NCBI GenBank assembly: GCA_963746255.1
Contig: CAVVAJ010000009.1
Span: forward strand, 992,001-1,056,000
Direction of reading: 5' to 3'
DNA length: 64,000 nt
DNA from: DAOVXM01 sp963746255
Lineage (GTDB): Bacteria; Chloroflexota; Anaerolineae; Anaerolineales; UBA4823
In this document: piece by piece, positions 7,413 to 16,493 of the stretch
Position numbering within the stretch: position 1 is the stretch's first letter
How the letters are laid out: the number at the start of each line of letters is the position of its first letter
The notes under the pieces: model-generated
Told to the model about the DNA's origin: nothing
Databases searched by the model: none
What the model saw: the letters and a program-made list of their open reading frames with translations, nothing else
Translations under genes and position numbers: made by a program

Positions 7413-9929
7413 TTAGATGCAGTGGCTTTCCCGGGCAATGATTTCATCCTGTAGTTCTTTCCCAATACTAGTGAAGTAGGCGTTGTAACCAGTGACTCGC
7501 ACCAAAAGGTGGCGGTACTCCTCAGGGTGTTTCTGAGCTTCACGCAGGAGGTCGGCATCCACCATATTGATCTGCAGCGCGGTACCCCCGTTTTCAACAT
7601 AGCTCTGCAGAAAAGCCTTGAATTTCGCTTGATGTTCGGCATCACGCAGCAAAGACGGGTTGAAAGTCATGGTATGACTGCCGCCATTTGGCAGCAAATT
7701 ATTGAACTCCTGCCAGGCTTCCGCCCCATTGTCACGCTTGCCACCCAGCACCTTCCCAACCGAGTTCACATTAGCAGTGGGGCCATTGATATCAGCCCCA
7801 TTTGAGGGGCAGAGGGCATTCGACAAGAAGCGCCCTTTCGGCCTTCCATCTGGGCTCGCCGCTAAGATAAACCCATCTGAGACCCAATAATTCCAGCTTA
7901 ACATGCCGGGGCGGAACTGACGGTTCGTCGATGTGGTCCTATGTTTCCAGGTCTCTTCCGTCCAAAGTTCCATCACTTGATATGCAATATTATCCGCTTC
8001 GTCATCATCTCGCCCATATTTTGGCGCTTTATGGAGTGCTTTAGCTTGTAGGACACTATGCCCCTCCCAATTATCTTTCAGTGCCGTGATCAGCTCACCC
8101 ATAGTGCAATCTCTTTGATCGAATACGAGATACTTTACGGCTAGCAGGGAATCAACCGTTGTCGCAAAAGTCACCGCCTCGATGGTCACAAACGTTAGTT
8201 CAGCACCACCTTGATTGATATCCAATCCTCTTTCTGCACATCCCTTCACCAGGCATGAGAGATAGGGAGTCGGGGAAAAAATCGCTCGTACCGATTCTGA
8301 TTTTTCGTATAAGTCAACGATCTTCTGGATAATATAGCGCGTCTGGATCATATAAGCCCCCCAAAACTGCTCCCAAGATTCGAATGTGCGTGGGTCTCCT
8401 GTATCTGGTCCCCATGGTCTATTGGGGTCAGTTTTACCAGTCATCGGATCAGAGAAGGGTTCCATATCATAGCCGCCGGTCAAAGCAAGCTCGACCGCTT
8501 TCAATAGGTTCAAGTTGGCGTCCACCGTCCCAGAACGATCATTGCCGACCATTGTGTTCTCTAAACACCCCACCGGAGCATATTCGTGCACGTTCGACGC
8601 ATTGATTAAGTGTTCAACACCAGCCTTCTCCGCTTGCAGCATCAACCCTGCCATTGAGCGTTCATCGAAGTTGAGCAGAAATGGCGAACCTTGACTGCTG
8701 GCGATCATCGCAATAATTTCGTCATACAAGTCGTCGGGTGTATTGCGATGCAGGCGCACGTTTGGTTTTGGCTCCAGTATCGGGGACATTTCATCTATCA
8801 CTTCCAAGATGGCATAGGTGAGCCCGTTCGTCATGTCCTTTCCACCCGCCCCCATTCCTGAAAGTGTGATTAACTGCCCGTACCCAGCAGTGATCCCTTG
8901 GTTCCCGCCAGTTCGGAGCAGCGCATCGTAAGCGGTATTGGCATGCATCCAGAAGCATTTCAGGATCTCCTTGCCGAATTCCCGGTCCATCCCCATGGCG
9001 ATTGATTTTTCCCATAATGGATAGAGGTATTGGTCAATCCGCCCAAAAGATACTCCGGGTCCCGGGTAATTTTCATCACTCATTACGAGCATATGCGTCA
9101 ACCACAGCGACTGGACCGCCTCCCAGAAGGTTCCCGCCGGTTCCCACGGCACTCGTTCGAGGATTTCGGCCATTTGGTACAATTCGCGCTGCCTCAATTC
9201 ACTGCTTTCACGGGCCGCCGTCTCCTGACACATTTGGCTGTAAGCTTGCGCGACATCGCGCGCCATTGTCGCCGCATTCATCATCGCTCTCAGCTGGGCT
9301 GCCTGCGGACTTTGCTTCTCATGCATAGACAATACACGGTAGCGTTCAGACAGCTCGCTGTGGATTCCTTGCCACCCTTCTGTGATGACGCGCTGATAAT
9401 CAGGAATAAGGTGCCCACTTGTAGCTCCAGAATTTCCATATCCATGGTCATGGAACCATTTCATCGCTTGACGCGCACCATTCTTTCCATCCACCAGACG
9501 GAAATACTCTTTTGCTTCGTTCTCATCCAAGCAGGTCGAGGTCATGATGTTAAAACGTCCGCCCGCAACCAAATCCCCAGGCAGGATTTCCTTGGGCATG
9601 TATTCCACCATGACTTCCCGCAAAAACCAAGCCCGCCGCTCGGGTATCGACCATTCCCAAAAATCTGGATGTAATTTGACATCCCTGGCAGTTTGCTTGA
9701 ATGAAGCGCGAAATGTCTGCAAGAACGCGTATGTTTCCGGAACGATATAGAAGGTGAGCTCATCGTATTGAAAATCCCATGGTGTTCCGGTTGTCCAAGC
9801 AACATACTCATTATTCCAGCGGCGCTCAACGCCAAGGAAATAGTAATCGCGTAACCATTGGATCCGCGGAGAGAGGTTTCTCGGTTCTTTCATGCGGATT
9901 TTCGGCCCAAGAGCACTATCACCGTTCAT
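7413..9929 (-). CDS. Glycyl-radical enzyme, dehydratase/decarboxylase-like, substrate unknown
   Basis: 838 residues from ATG 9929 (GGAGA seven bases upstream). The C-terminal glycyl loop RVTGYNAYFTSIGKELQ has the radical Gly at about 814. The thiyl-radical Cys lies in APVGCLENT at about 455, with Glu two residues later. A Cys-x-Glu arrangement marks eliminase and decarboxylase members (glycerol dehydratase, choline lyase, isethionate lyase, arylacetate decarboxylases) and argues against pyruvate formate-lyase (CC) and benzylsuccinate synthase. The N-terminal WWRDYYFLG-like region (WLRDYYFLGVERRW) also fits. The substrate cannot be read from sequence. Oxygen-sensitive, cytoplasmic; operon with its activase and a split-barrel flavoprotein. 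Confidence 0.9.
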   Translation of the reverse strand: MNGDSALGPKIRMKEPRNLSPRIQWLRDYYFLGVERRWNNEYVAWTTGTPWDFQYDELTFYIVPETYAFLQTFRASFKQTARDVKLHPDFWEWSIPERRAWFLREVMVEYMPKEILPGDLVAGGRFNIMTSTCLDENEAKEYFRLVDGKNGARQAMKWFHDHGYGNSGATSGHLIPDYQRVITEGWQGIHSELSERYRVLSMHEKQSPQAAQLRAMMNAATMARDVAQAYSQMCQETAARESSELRQRELYQMAEILERVPWEPAGTFWEAVQSLWLTHMLVMSDENYPGPGVSFGRIDQYLYPLWEKSIAMGMDREFGKEILKCFWMHANTAYDALLRTGGNQGITAGYGQLITLSGMGAGGKDMTNGLTYAILEVIDEMSPILEPKPNVRLHRNTPDDLYDEIIAMIASSQGSPFLLNFDERSMAGLMLQAEKAGVEHLINASNVHEYAPVGCLENTMVGNDRSGTVDANLNLLKAVELALTGGYDMEPFSDPMTGKTDPNRPWGPDTGDPRTFESWEQFWGAYMIQTRYIIQKIVDLYEKSESVRAIFSPTPYLSCLVKGCAERGLDINQGGAELTFVTIEAVTFATTVDSLLAVKYLVFDQRDCTMGELITALKDNWEGHSVLQAKALHKAPKYGRDDDEADNIAYQVMELWTEETWKHRTTSTNRQFRPGMLSWNYWVSDGFILAASPDGRPKGRFLSNALCPSNGADINGPTANVNSVGKVLGGKRDNGAEAWQEFNNLLPNGGSHTMTFNPSLLRDAEHQAKFKAFLQSYVENGGTALQINMVDADLLREAQKHPEEYRHLLVRVTGYNAYFTSIGKELQDEIIARESHCI

Positions 9930-10249
9930 ATTGGTCTCCGATCGGGATCTTTTCCATATTTCCATCTTCTACCTGAAGTTCATTACTCATAGACCCTGTC
10001 TCTATGCCCTCATTAGCAAGATAATTGCAATCTGTACTCGTGCTGCATCTGGGTTTTTCCTTTCAACCGCCCTGGCGGATAGATCACGATGCCTGCGCAG
10101 TCGCCGACAACTTAATTTATAAAGGCCAACCAATATGGTTTGATTGTACAGATGTATTTCCACGCCATCAAATAACTTTCTTCCTATCCAATCCTGACAG
10201 ATGATCCTAAATGGAATTTCGCCACAGCTTCCAACTCTATCATCCAGCG
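9930..10249. other. Gap upstream of the glycyl-radical enzyme
   Basis: About 320 bases between two minus-strand genes. It holds a 23-codon minus-strand reading frame (ATG 9990, TGA ending 9919) that overlaps the enzyme start by 11 bases; it has only a weak AGGG upstream. No clear promoter, riboswitch or terminator was found. Confidence 0.4.
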
Positions 10250-11170
10250 TCAGATCCCTAACTGTTGCATTGCTGCCATCATCCCGCGGATCGCATCATT
10301 CACTAGCGCAGGCTGCTCCAACAATACAGCTTCTTCATCCCCTTCAAAGGTGATCAACTTACTCTTCGTGGACATTTGGAGAAACCGTTCTTGCGATGCC
10401 TGCCAAATAGCCGCAGATTGTTCACGATCTTCAGCAAAATATTTGGGCAACCATGCAGGCATTATCGAGTTGATTAACACCAGTGGAATTGTATTGGATA
10501 TCCGGGTTTGGGATACTAATCTATCATTCTCGGCTTGGCATTCACGCTCAGCCAAAATGCCTGCAAAATAACTTTGCTCAAAATACATCGCTCTAACGTA
10601 TGCGGGTAAATCCTGTCCATTTCTTGGCATAAATCGATCACCCAATGTTTTCGCGGCTAGGGGGAGCAAACCAAGCTGTGCCAAGGTATGCCTGATGCGA
10701 AGCTTGCGCACCATCTTGCGATCTTCATATTGCCATGCTGGTGACAAGATTTCAGGGAGCTGCTCATCCCTTGGATTCACCAACACCATTCCTAGTACTT
10801 CCTCGGAAAACAAATTCGCAAATACCCATGTGAGCTGGTTTCCGAATCCATAACCCACCAAAAGATAGGGGCCGAGGAAATCGGACCGCTCAAGCAAAAT
10901 TTGAACTTCATTAATGATGTTCAACAATCGGCGTTGAGAGGGAGCGGGGTCGCTCCATCCCATTCCTGCACGGTCGAACGAGCACACTCGTGTATATTCA
11001 GCGATCATGGGCTGGATATAACGCCAATCAAGCGACCAACCATATTCCCCAGCAAACAGGATGACAGTCGGTGAACCCTGCCCCAAGGAGTATTGGTGCA
11101 ACCGGTAGCCTCCAACGTCAACCAGCTGCCCCGGCGGCATCTGCAAATCCAATGTCCAATAATCTGACAT
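10250..11170 (-). CDS. Alpha/beta-hydrolase fold protein with degraded catalytic triad
   Basis: 306 residues with an evident alpha/beta-hydrolase fold: PTVILFAGEYG (oxyanion strand), RVCSFDRAGMGWSD and YLLVGYGFGNQ (nucleophile elbow). The elbow reads G-Y-G-F-G, so the catalytic Ser of GxSxG is Gly108. Near the C-terminus, where relatives carry GH before the LEQP segment, this protein has GDEEAVLLEQP, so the catalytic His also appears lost. The reading frame is intact and has a good ribosome site (GGAG nine bases before ATG 11170). It is therefore probably a non-catalytic member rather than a pseudogene. Monocistronic; partner unknown. Confidence 0.75.
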   Translation of the reverse strand: MSDYWTLDLQMPPGQLVDVGGYRLHQYSLGQGSPTVILFAGEYGWSLDWRYIQPMIAEYTRVCSFDRAGMGWSDPAPSQRRLLNIINEVQILLERSDFLGPYLLVGYGFGNQLTWVFANLFSEEVLGMVLVNPRDEQLPEILSPAWQYEDRKMVRKLRIRHTLAQLGLLPLAAKTLGDRFMPRNGQDLPAYVRAMYFEQSYFAGILAERECQAENDRLVSQTRISNTIPLVLINSIMPAWLPKYFAEDREQSAAIWQASQERFLQMSTKSKLITFEGDEEAVLLEQPALVNDAIRGMMAAMQQLGI

Positions 11171-11242
11171 GATTGATAATCTCCACAAGTTAATCAGCTG
11201 TAATTATAAAGTGATAATCTCAACTAAGCTGGCCTTTATGAG

Positions 11243-11358
11243 AGTGTTCCGTCAAATTTGATTGTTTAGTATGAACAAGAGTGCCGACGGAACACTTTAA
11301 GCTTTGTCAAGGGCGTATTATCTCGATATCGTATGAAACTTTCATCCTTGACAGAGCA
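11243..11358. repeat. Dispersed double-hairpin repeat, copy A
   Basis: Two successive inverted repeats: AGTGTTCCGTC (11243-11253) with GACGGAACACT (11286-11296), and GCTTTGTCAAGG (11301-11312) with CCTTGACAGAGC (11346-11357). A second copy lies at 40552-40666; a 25-base core, 11286-11310, is identical in both and arm changes in the second copy are partly compensated. It could be a miniature non-autonomous element or a structured RNA. Intergenic, just before the 11481 gene. Confidence 0.75.
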
Positions 11359-11480
11359 CTAACCCGCCCCTGGTGTCGCTGGAAAGAGGTTCCCGGGAGA
11401 ATTAGATTGGAGGATTTTTTCTCGTACACCCACTATACACTACATCTATTCGCTTATAATGACAAACGTAGGATTCAGAC

Positions 11481-12335
11481 ATGTCGTTGAGTAGCTTCAA
11501 ATTCGTTTTCTTTTTGTTGGTTTTTCCGGTATCTATCGCCTGTAGTGCTATGAAGAACTTCCTTGACCCAAACACGCCCCAATACCACACGGATTATGCG
11601 AATGGGGCAACGGCAAATCCAGATCAACTCCGCATTATTTCATACAATATCCAATATGGTAGGAACATCTCTGCCGCCACAAAGGATCTTATAGAGATCG
11701 ACGAACTGAAAGATCCTGATATCATTTTGCTGCAGGAGATGGACGAGGACGGCGTTGACCAAATAGCCAAAGCGCTCAACCTAAACTATATTTATTACCC
11801 CGCTTCCCTGCACACTCACCACCGACGCAATTTTGGTAATGCCATTCTGTCACGTTGGCCGATTAAAGATCACGAAAAAGTTATCTTGCCGCATGCAAAT
11901 CCCAAAAACCAGCAAAGACGAATAGCCGTTAAAGCCAGGTTGGATATTGATGGGAGCGATGTCCTGGCTTATAGCGTCCACACCGAAACTTTTTGGCTGC
12001 GCAGCTGGAAGCGCTTTGACCAAATTGATACAATTTTAAGAGATGTCGAACATAACACCCGTGAAAATAGCAGTGACGTTGTCATTGTTGGTGGGGATTT
12101 CAACACCCTCACACCTTCGAGCATCGCGAAGATTGATGTTGAGTTTGCACGATTGGGATTCGAACGCGCAACGATGGGGGCTGGATCATCGCTAAAAACG
12201 CCTCTCTTCAAGGCTGCCTTGGACCATATCTACATTCGCGGGGCATCCGTAAAGAAGAGTGGTAAAGTGACGGTCAACAGCTCAAGCGACCATTATCCGC
12301 TTTGGAGTGTAATTGAATGGCAACCAGTAGATTGA
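11481..12335 (+). CDS. Endonuclease/exonuclease/phosphatase-family lipoprotein
   Basis: 284 residues. The N-terminus is a lipoprotein signal ending IACS, so the protein should be anchored outside the membrane. The EEP metal-hydrolase motifs follow in order: ISYNIQYG (Asn), LLQEMD (Glu, metal), GNAILSRWP, YSVHTE (His), VGGDFNT (Asp/Asn), LDHIYIRG and SSDHYPLW (catalytic His). All key residues are present. Extracellular nuclease, sphingomyelinase-like or phosphoinositide-type phosphatase activities are all possible. A TATAAT lies about 26 bases upstream of the ATG. Confidence 0.85.
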   Translation: MSLSSFKFVFFLLVFPVSIACSAMKNFLDPNTPQYHTDYANGATANPDQLRIISYNIQYGRNISAATKDLIEIDELKDPDIILLQEMDEDGVDQIAKALNLNYIYYPASLHTHHRRNFGNAILSRWPIKDHEKVILPHANPKNQQRRIAVKARLDIDGSDVLAYSVHTETFWLRSWKRFDQIDTILRDVEHNTRENSSDVVIVGGDFNTLTPSSIAKIDVEFARLGFERATMGAGSSLKTPLFKAALDHIYIRGASVKKSGKVTVNSSSDHYPLWSVIEWQPVD

Positions 12336-12363
12336 AAATATTAATTGTCTTCTGATCGCTAAG

Positions 12364-12546
12364 CTAACTCATCCCTTTTAGAGCAATACCTGGCATGACG
12401 TAAGGGAAATTTTTGATATCACCAATAGGCTGGCACAATAATATAGGTACACTAGCAGATAGGACTATGTCAGCTTGTCCGCACTCATTATCACGCACAT
12501 TTGCCCCATCTGCCAATGATGGAAAATTGCACGCGCTAGCTGACAT
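12364..12546 (-). other. Short unassigned reading frame, possible gene remnant
   Basis: 60 codons ending in a coding-looking stretch (DIVLSASVPILLCQPIGDI). A neighbouring frame over the first half also reads plausibly, which suggests a frameshifted tail of a lost gene. No family recognised and no ribosome site seen. Confidence 0.25.
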
Positions 12547-12581
12547 CTTCTAATCTCATAAGGAATATTGTTATACTGATT

Positions 12582-13244
12582 TCAGCCCCCAAATCCAAAC
12601 AGATTGGCAATCAAGTGGGCCACAAAGGGACCTAAAAAGAGCAATCCTCCAAACAGCATCCATGGAGCGGCAAAGCCCAAGACCACATACACCAACAACC
12701 ATACCCAACCTTTGCCAGGATCTGAGGGTTCTAAAGCGTTCGCATCATCTGCCGATAATTCTTCTCCCACATCAACCACAAACGTGCCCGCAATCTTGTC
12801 ATGCCACCCCTGGCGTTTCTTATCAATCGCAACCCACAGGAATCCCAGCGAAAATGGGATGGCACTTATTATGTAGCCAAGATAGCGTAGCAGGGCTTTG
12901 TTTGTAGTGGGGGGATTTCCATCTGCGGTAACAACTTTGATTCCCATGACAGAATTACCATATGTCTGACCAGAACGCTTCCAATAAGCAACGAAATATA
13001 GGATAGATACAAGAAACAGCGGAACCAATACAAGCAGATAGCCTACGATTGTATCGATCCATTTCGGTTCATCCTTAATAATTAAGCTCCACAACATCCC
13101 AAGCATGTAGATAAGCACCAACAACAACATCGAAACAAACGTGACAAAGAGTCCATCAATACACATCGCCGCTAATCGGCGCCCAAAACCAAATACTATT
13201 AATGTCGTTTTCTTGGGTTTCTCTTTAAATTCATGAGTTTGCAT
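12582..13244 (-). CDS. RDD-family membrane protein
   Basis: 220 residues. The RDD signature is present: GRRLAAMCIDGLFV in the first helix, RSGQTYGNSVMGIKVV in the middle, and a third helix, with a fourth and fifth hydrophobic segment at the C-terminus. RDD proteins are small integral membrane proteins; some act as cation/proton antiporters, most are unassigned. GGAGG precedes the ATG. Monocistronic, divergent from the LysM/M23 gene. Confidence 0.82.
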   Translation of the reverse strand: MQTHEFKEKPKKTTLIVFGFGRRLAAMCIDGLFVTFVSMLLLVLIYMLGMLWSLIIKDEPKWIDTIVGYLLVLVPLFLVSILYFVAYWKRSGQTYGNSVMGIKVVTADGNPPTTNKALLRYLGYIISAIPFSLGFLWVAIDKKRQGWHDKIAGTFVVDVGEELSADDANALEPSDPGKGWVWLLVYVVLGFAAPWMLFGGLLFLGPFVAHLIANLFGFGG

Positions 13245-13598
13245 GGTGTTGGTTCCTCCACTGGAATTATTTTGACGGGTTTTTGAACGAGGTTTGATAT
13301 AAATTATATCTTAACAAAAATATTGTATACGAGAAATTGGTAATACTCTTGGATCAAATATTATTACGAATTATCAGAGCAGATAGAATGAATAAAATTT
13401 TAAAGCCGTTTTATGTATTCTAGTCAAGTTTGACTCCAGATATCTACCATCACCTAAGCCAGTGTGTACAAATCAGCAACAAAATGAGGGTTGCGATACG
13501 CAGCACCATTCAAATGCTACTTGCTTATCAGCCTAGTAATCGGTATATAATCAGAGTTTCAATTAAATCAAAAAGAAGAACCATCTGGTGAATAATCC
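13245..13598. other. AT-rich divergent intergenic region
   Basis: 354 bases between divergent genes. On the plus strand TTGCTT (13521-13526) and TATAAT (13546-13551) with a 19-base gap may be the promoter of the M23 gene. A small palindrome AGTCAAGTTTGACT lies at 13422-13435. Nothing else is seen. Confidence 0.4.
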
Positions 13599-15185
13599 GT
13601 GTCAGATTTCCATCTATCTGTAAATCATCGCTACAAACAGCAACTTCGGGTTTTATTATGTATTTGGCCTGTTGTAGTATTTGCCTGCAACTTACCGGCG
13701 CCTGTCTTTTACCCGCAGGATATCTCTTCCCGCAATTTACGGGAGACTTTACAAGCGCAAGATTTTGGCAGCACGCTCACCCCAAACACTCCTGAGACTC
13801 TTCCTGAAAACCTATTCGGCGAAGAGCCTACCCAGACACAAGACTCCTTTTCCTGGTCTGCTCCCGAACCAGTCCCAATCCCCTCAACAGGCTACTGGGA
13901 ATATACTACCCAGTCTGGTGACACCTTACAAGCACTTAAATTGCGTTTTGAAATTGAGCCGACAGACATAATCGCCACGCCCGACTTGCCAGCTACGGGT
14001 TTAATTCCTGCCGGCCTCCCTTTGCTTATTCCAAATACTATTGGGAATCCGCCTTACGCAGCCGCTCTTCTTCCTGATAGTGAGGTGGTCTTCTCGCCAG
14101 CTGCTCAGGAGTTCGATATCTCCGGCTATATCCAAGAGCAGGACGGCTTTTTGAGTACATATCAGGAACAGGTGGATGGGGAAACGATCAGCGGGGCCGA
14201 GATCATATCACTTGTCGCGGCAGATTTCTCAATCAACCCGCGTCTCCTGCTTGCCTTTCTGGAATACCGCAGCGGTTGGGTACTTGCCGAGTCAAGTGAA
14301 CGCAGTGCTGAGGATTATCCATTGGGATTTCGTGTACCGGGGTACCGCGGTTTATATTATGAACTTGGGTTTGCTGCTTCAAAATTAAATATCGGCTACT
14401 ACGGTTGGCGATCTGGTGAGCTGACTGAATTGACTTTTAAAGACCAGAGAAAAGTTAGAATCAACCCGATCCTTAACGCCGGTTCTGTCGCTGTGCAGTA
14501 TTTATTCGCCAAGCTATACGACCAAGATTCTTGGGAGGACATCCTTTATGATGAGCGCGGAATCTGGGAACTGTATCAGGAGATGTTCGGGGATCCGTGG
14601 TCAAACTACGTACAGAACCAGCCTATATTCCCTATTGACATTGCGCCACCGGCTTTGGAACTGCCTTTTCCACCAGGCGAGCGCTGGAGCTTCAGCGGCG
14701 GCCCGCATTATGCCTGGAATACGGGAACGCCACGTGGCGGTCTCGATTTCGCACCTGTCACGGGTGAACCCCCATGTGTTACTTCACGCGCCTGGGCAAC
14801 CGCTGCCGCTGCGGGTCTAATTGTACGCTCGGGCCGCAATGTCGTCGTACTCGATTTGGATAGTGACGGTTTTGAACAAACCGGTTGGGTGGTGCTCTAC
14901 CTGCACATCGCCGATGAAGACCGCATCGCTGAAGGTGTAATGGTCAGCGTGGATCAGCAAATTGGTCATCCCTCCTGTGAACGCGGCAATTCGACTGGCA
15001 CTCATGTCCACATCGCTCGCAAATATAACGGTGAATGGATACCAGCCGGTGACCCGCTGCCCTTCAGTTTGAGCGGCTGGAAGATTGAGGTCGGCGAGCG
15101 AAATTATGCCGGTCAGCTAGTCAAAGGGGATCAAATCGTTCCAGCTAACCCCCTTGGGACCCAATCGACAATTATAATCCGCTAG
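13599..15185 (+). CDS. LysM-domain M23 peptidase-like lipoprotein
   Basis: 528 residues, exported lipoprotein with lipobox VFACN near residue 30. A LysM-like module (YTTQSGDTLQALKLRFEI, then GLIPAGLPLLIP) at about 105-150 should bind peptidoglycan. A middle region resembles a lysozyme-like helical segment (INPRLLLAFLEYRSGW). The C-terminal M23 domain has the zinc motifs H..GGLDFAP and THVHIARK (HxH), with a Cys-containing insertion. Likely a cell-wall endopeptidase or an amidase regulator. Followed 30 bases later by a serine hydrolase gene, probably co-transcribed. Confidence 0.85.
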   Translation: MSDFHLSVNHRYKQQLRVLLCIWPVVVFACNLPAPVFYPQDISSRNLRETLQAQDFGSTLTPNTPETLPENLFGEEPTQTQDSFSWSAPEPVPIPSTGYWEYTTQSGDTLQALKLRFEIEPTDIIATPDLPATGLIPAGLPLLIPNTIGNPPYAAALLPDSEVVFSPAAQEFDISGYIQEQDGFLSTYQEQVDGETISGAEIISLVAADFSINPRLLLAFLEYRSGWVLAESSERSAEDYPLGFRVPGYRGLYYELGFAASKLNIGYYGWRSGELTELTFKDQRKVRINPILNAGSVAVQYLFAKLYDQDSWEDILYDERGIWELYQEMFGDPWSNYVQNQPIFPIDIAPPALELPFPPGERWSFSGGPHYAWNTGTPRGGLDFAPVTGEPPCVTSRAWATAAAAGLIVRSGRNVVVLDLDSDGFEQTGWVVLYLHIADEDRIAEGVMVSVDQQIGHPSCERGNSTGTHVHIARKYNGEWIPAGDPLPFSLSGWKIEVGERNYAGQLVKGDQIVPANPLGTQSTIIIR

Positions 15186-15215
15186 AACATAGACTTGAAT
15201 ATTGCGGGATACGCG

Positions 15216-16418
15216 ATGTCAAAAGTCAAAAAGATCTTATTGGTAATTTGCACTATCTTTGTAGCGATAGTTATTTTTACGCTTACCATATCTTTCATCA
15301 TTTACCCATCAGAATATGTTCGACGAGTATTCACGTGGCTATCTGCGGACGTGTATGACTATTCACGCTTCCCAGAAAGACCGATCAGGTCCAGTGCGGA
15401 AAATTTTTACTTTTCATATACTCTGAACGAAGACCGTGTCCGCAATTTGTTTGAAGAGCATCCCAGCGTCAACCAGCTTAAGTCATTCCTGACAGAGACT
15501 GGCACACAAGCGTTCTTGGTCATTCAGGACGATGCTATTCTTTATGAAGGATATTTCAATGGGACCGCTAGCGATACGATCGTAACCTCCTTCTCCATGG
15601 CAAAATCATTTACTTCCGCGCTGATTGGGATAGCCATTGATGAGGGGTATATCACCAGTGTTCAAGATCCGATTACTAAATATATCCCCGAGCTTCTTGA
15701 GCGAGACTTGCGCTTTGCGAATATCAGCATCCATGATCTGTTGCGTATGTCCTCGGGTATAAAATATGTGGAAACATCCTTTATCAATGGGGATGATGCG
15801 AAGACTTATTATTATCCTGATTTACGCCAACTAGCGATTGATGGCACCGAAATTATTTCTGCCCCCGGCGAGAGTTTCTTATATAACAACTATCATCCAC
15901 TGCTGCTTGGGCTGATTATCGAGCGCAGCACCGGCCATAGCGTCGCACAATATTTACAAGAAAAAATATGGGATCCTATCGGCATGCAATATTCGGCATC
16001 ATGGTCGTTAGATAGCGAGCGCTCTGGGTTCGAAAAAATGGAAAGCGGTCTTAACGCCCGAGCGCTCGATTTCGCGAAATTCGGGCGCCTATTCTTGGGT
16101 AATGGACAGTGGGATGGCCGCCAGGTGATATCCCCAGATTGGATCGCGGCGTCTACCAGACCAGGTAACGCCCCTGCCCCCGCAAATTACTATCCGAGCG
16201 AATTTATCTTCAAGGATGGAAAGGGCTTCTACGGGTACATGTGGTGGGGCATCGAGCGCCCAGATGGTGAGGCTGATTTCTTTGCGATTGGAAATTACGG
16301 GCAGTTTATTTATGTTTCCCCTGGAAAGAATCTGATAATCGTGCGCAATGGTGAGAAATACGGCATCGAGGCAATAGACTGGATTAACCTGTTCTACCAA
16401 TTTGCTTCGCAAATTTGA
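15216..16418 (+). CDS. Class C beta-lactamase-related serine hydrolase
   Basis: About 400 residues. One N-terminal membrane helix (KKILLVICTIFVAIVIFTLT) places the domain outside. The serine beta-lactamase/DD-peptidase fold is complete: SMAKS (Ser-x-x-Lys), YNNYH (Tyr-x-Asn) and a GNYGQ third motif. Typical of the broad 6-aminohexanoate/esterase/DD-carboxypeptidase family; no beta-lactam specificity is implied. The upstream M23-like gene suggests a cell-envelope role. ATG 15216 is preferred; TTG 15195 is possible. Confidence 0.83.
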   Translation: MSKVKKILLVICTIFVAIVIFTLTISFIIYPSEYVRRVFTWLSADVYDYSRFPERPIRSSAENFYFSYTLNEDRVRNLFEEHPSVNQLKSFLTETGTQAFLVIQDDAILYEGYFNGTASDTIVTSFSMAKSFTSALIGIAIDEGYITSVQDPITKYIPELLERDLRFANISIHDLLRMSSGIKYVETSFINGDDAKTYYYPDLRQLAIDGTEIISAPGESFLYNNYHPLLLGLIIERSTGHSVAQYLQEKIWDPIGMQYSASWSLDSERSGFEKMESGLNARALDFAKFGRLFLGNGQWDGRQVISPDWIAASTRPGNAPAPANYYPSEFIFKDGKGFYGYMWWGIERPDGEADFFAIGNYGQFIYVSPGKNLIIVRNGEKYGIEAIDWINLFYQFASQI

Positions 16419-16493
16419 TTGCTTCCATACAAAGCCAACGGGTATCTGATCAGTCAAAATATACACTACTTATTCAATAAATCCCCCAGATGA

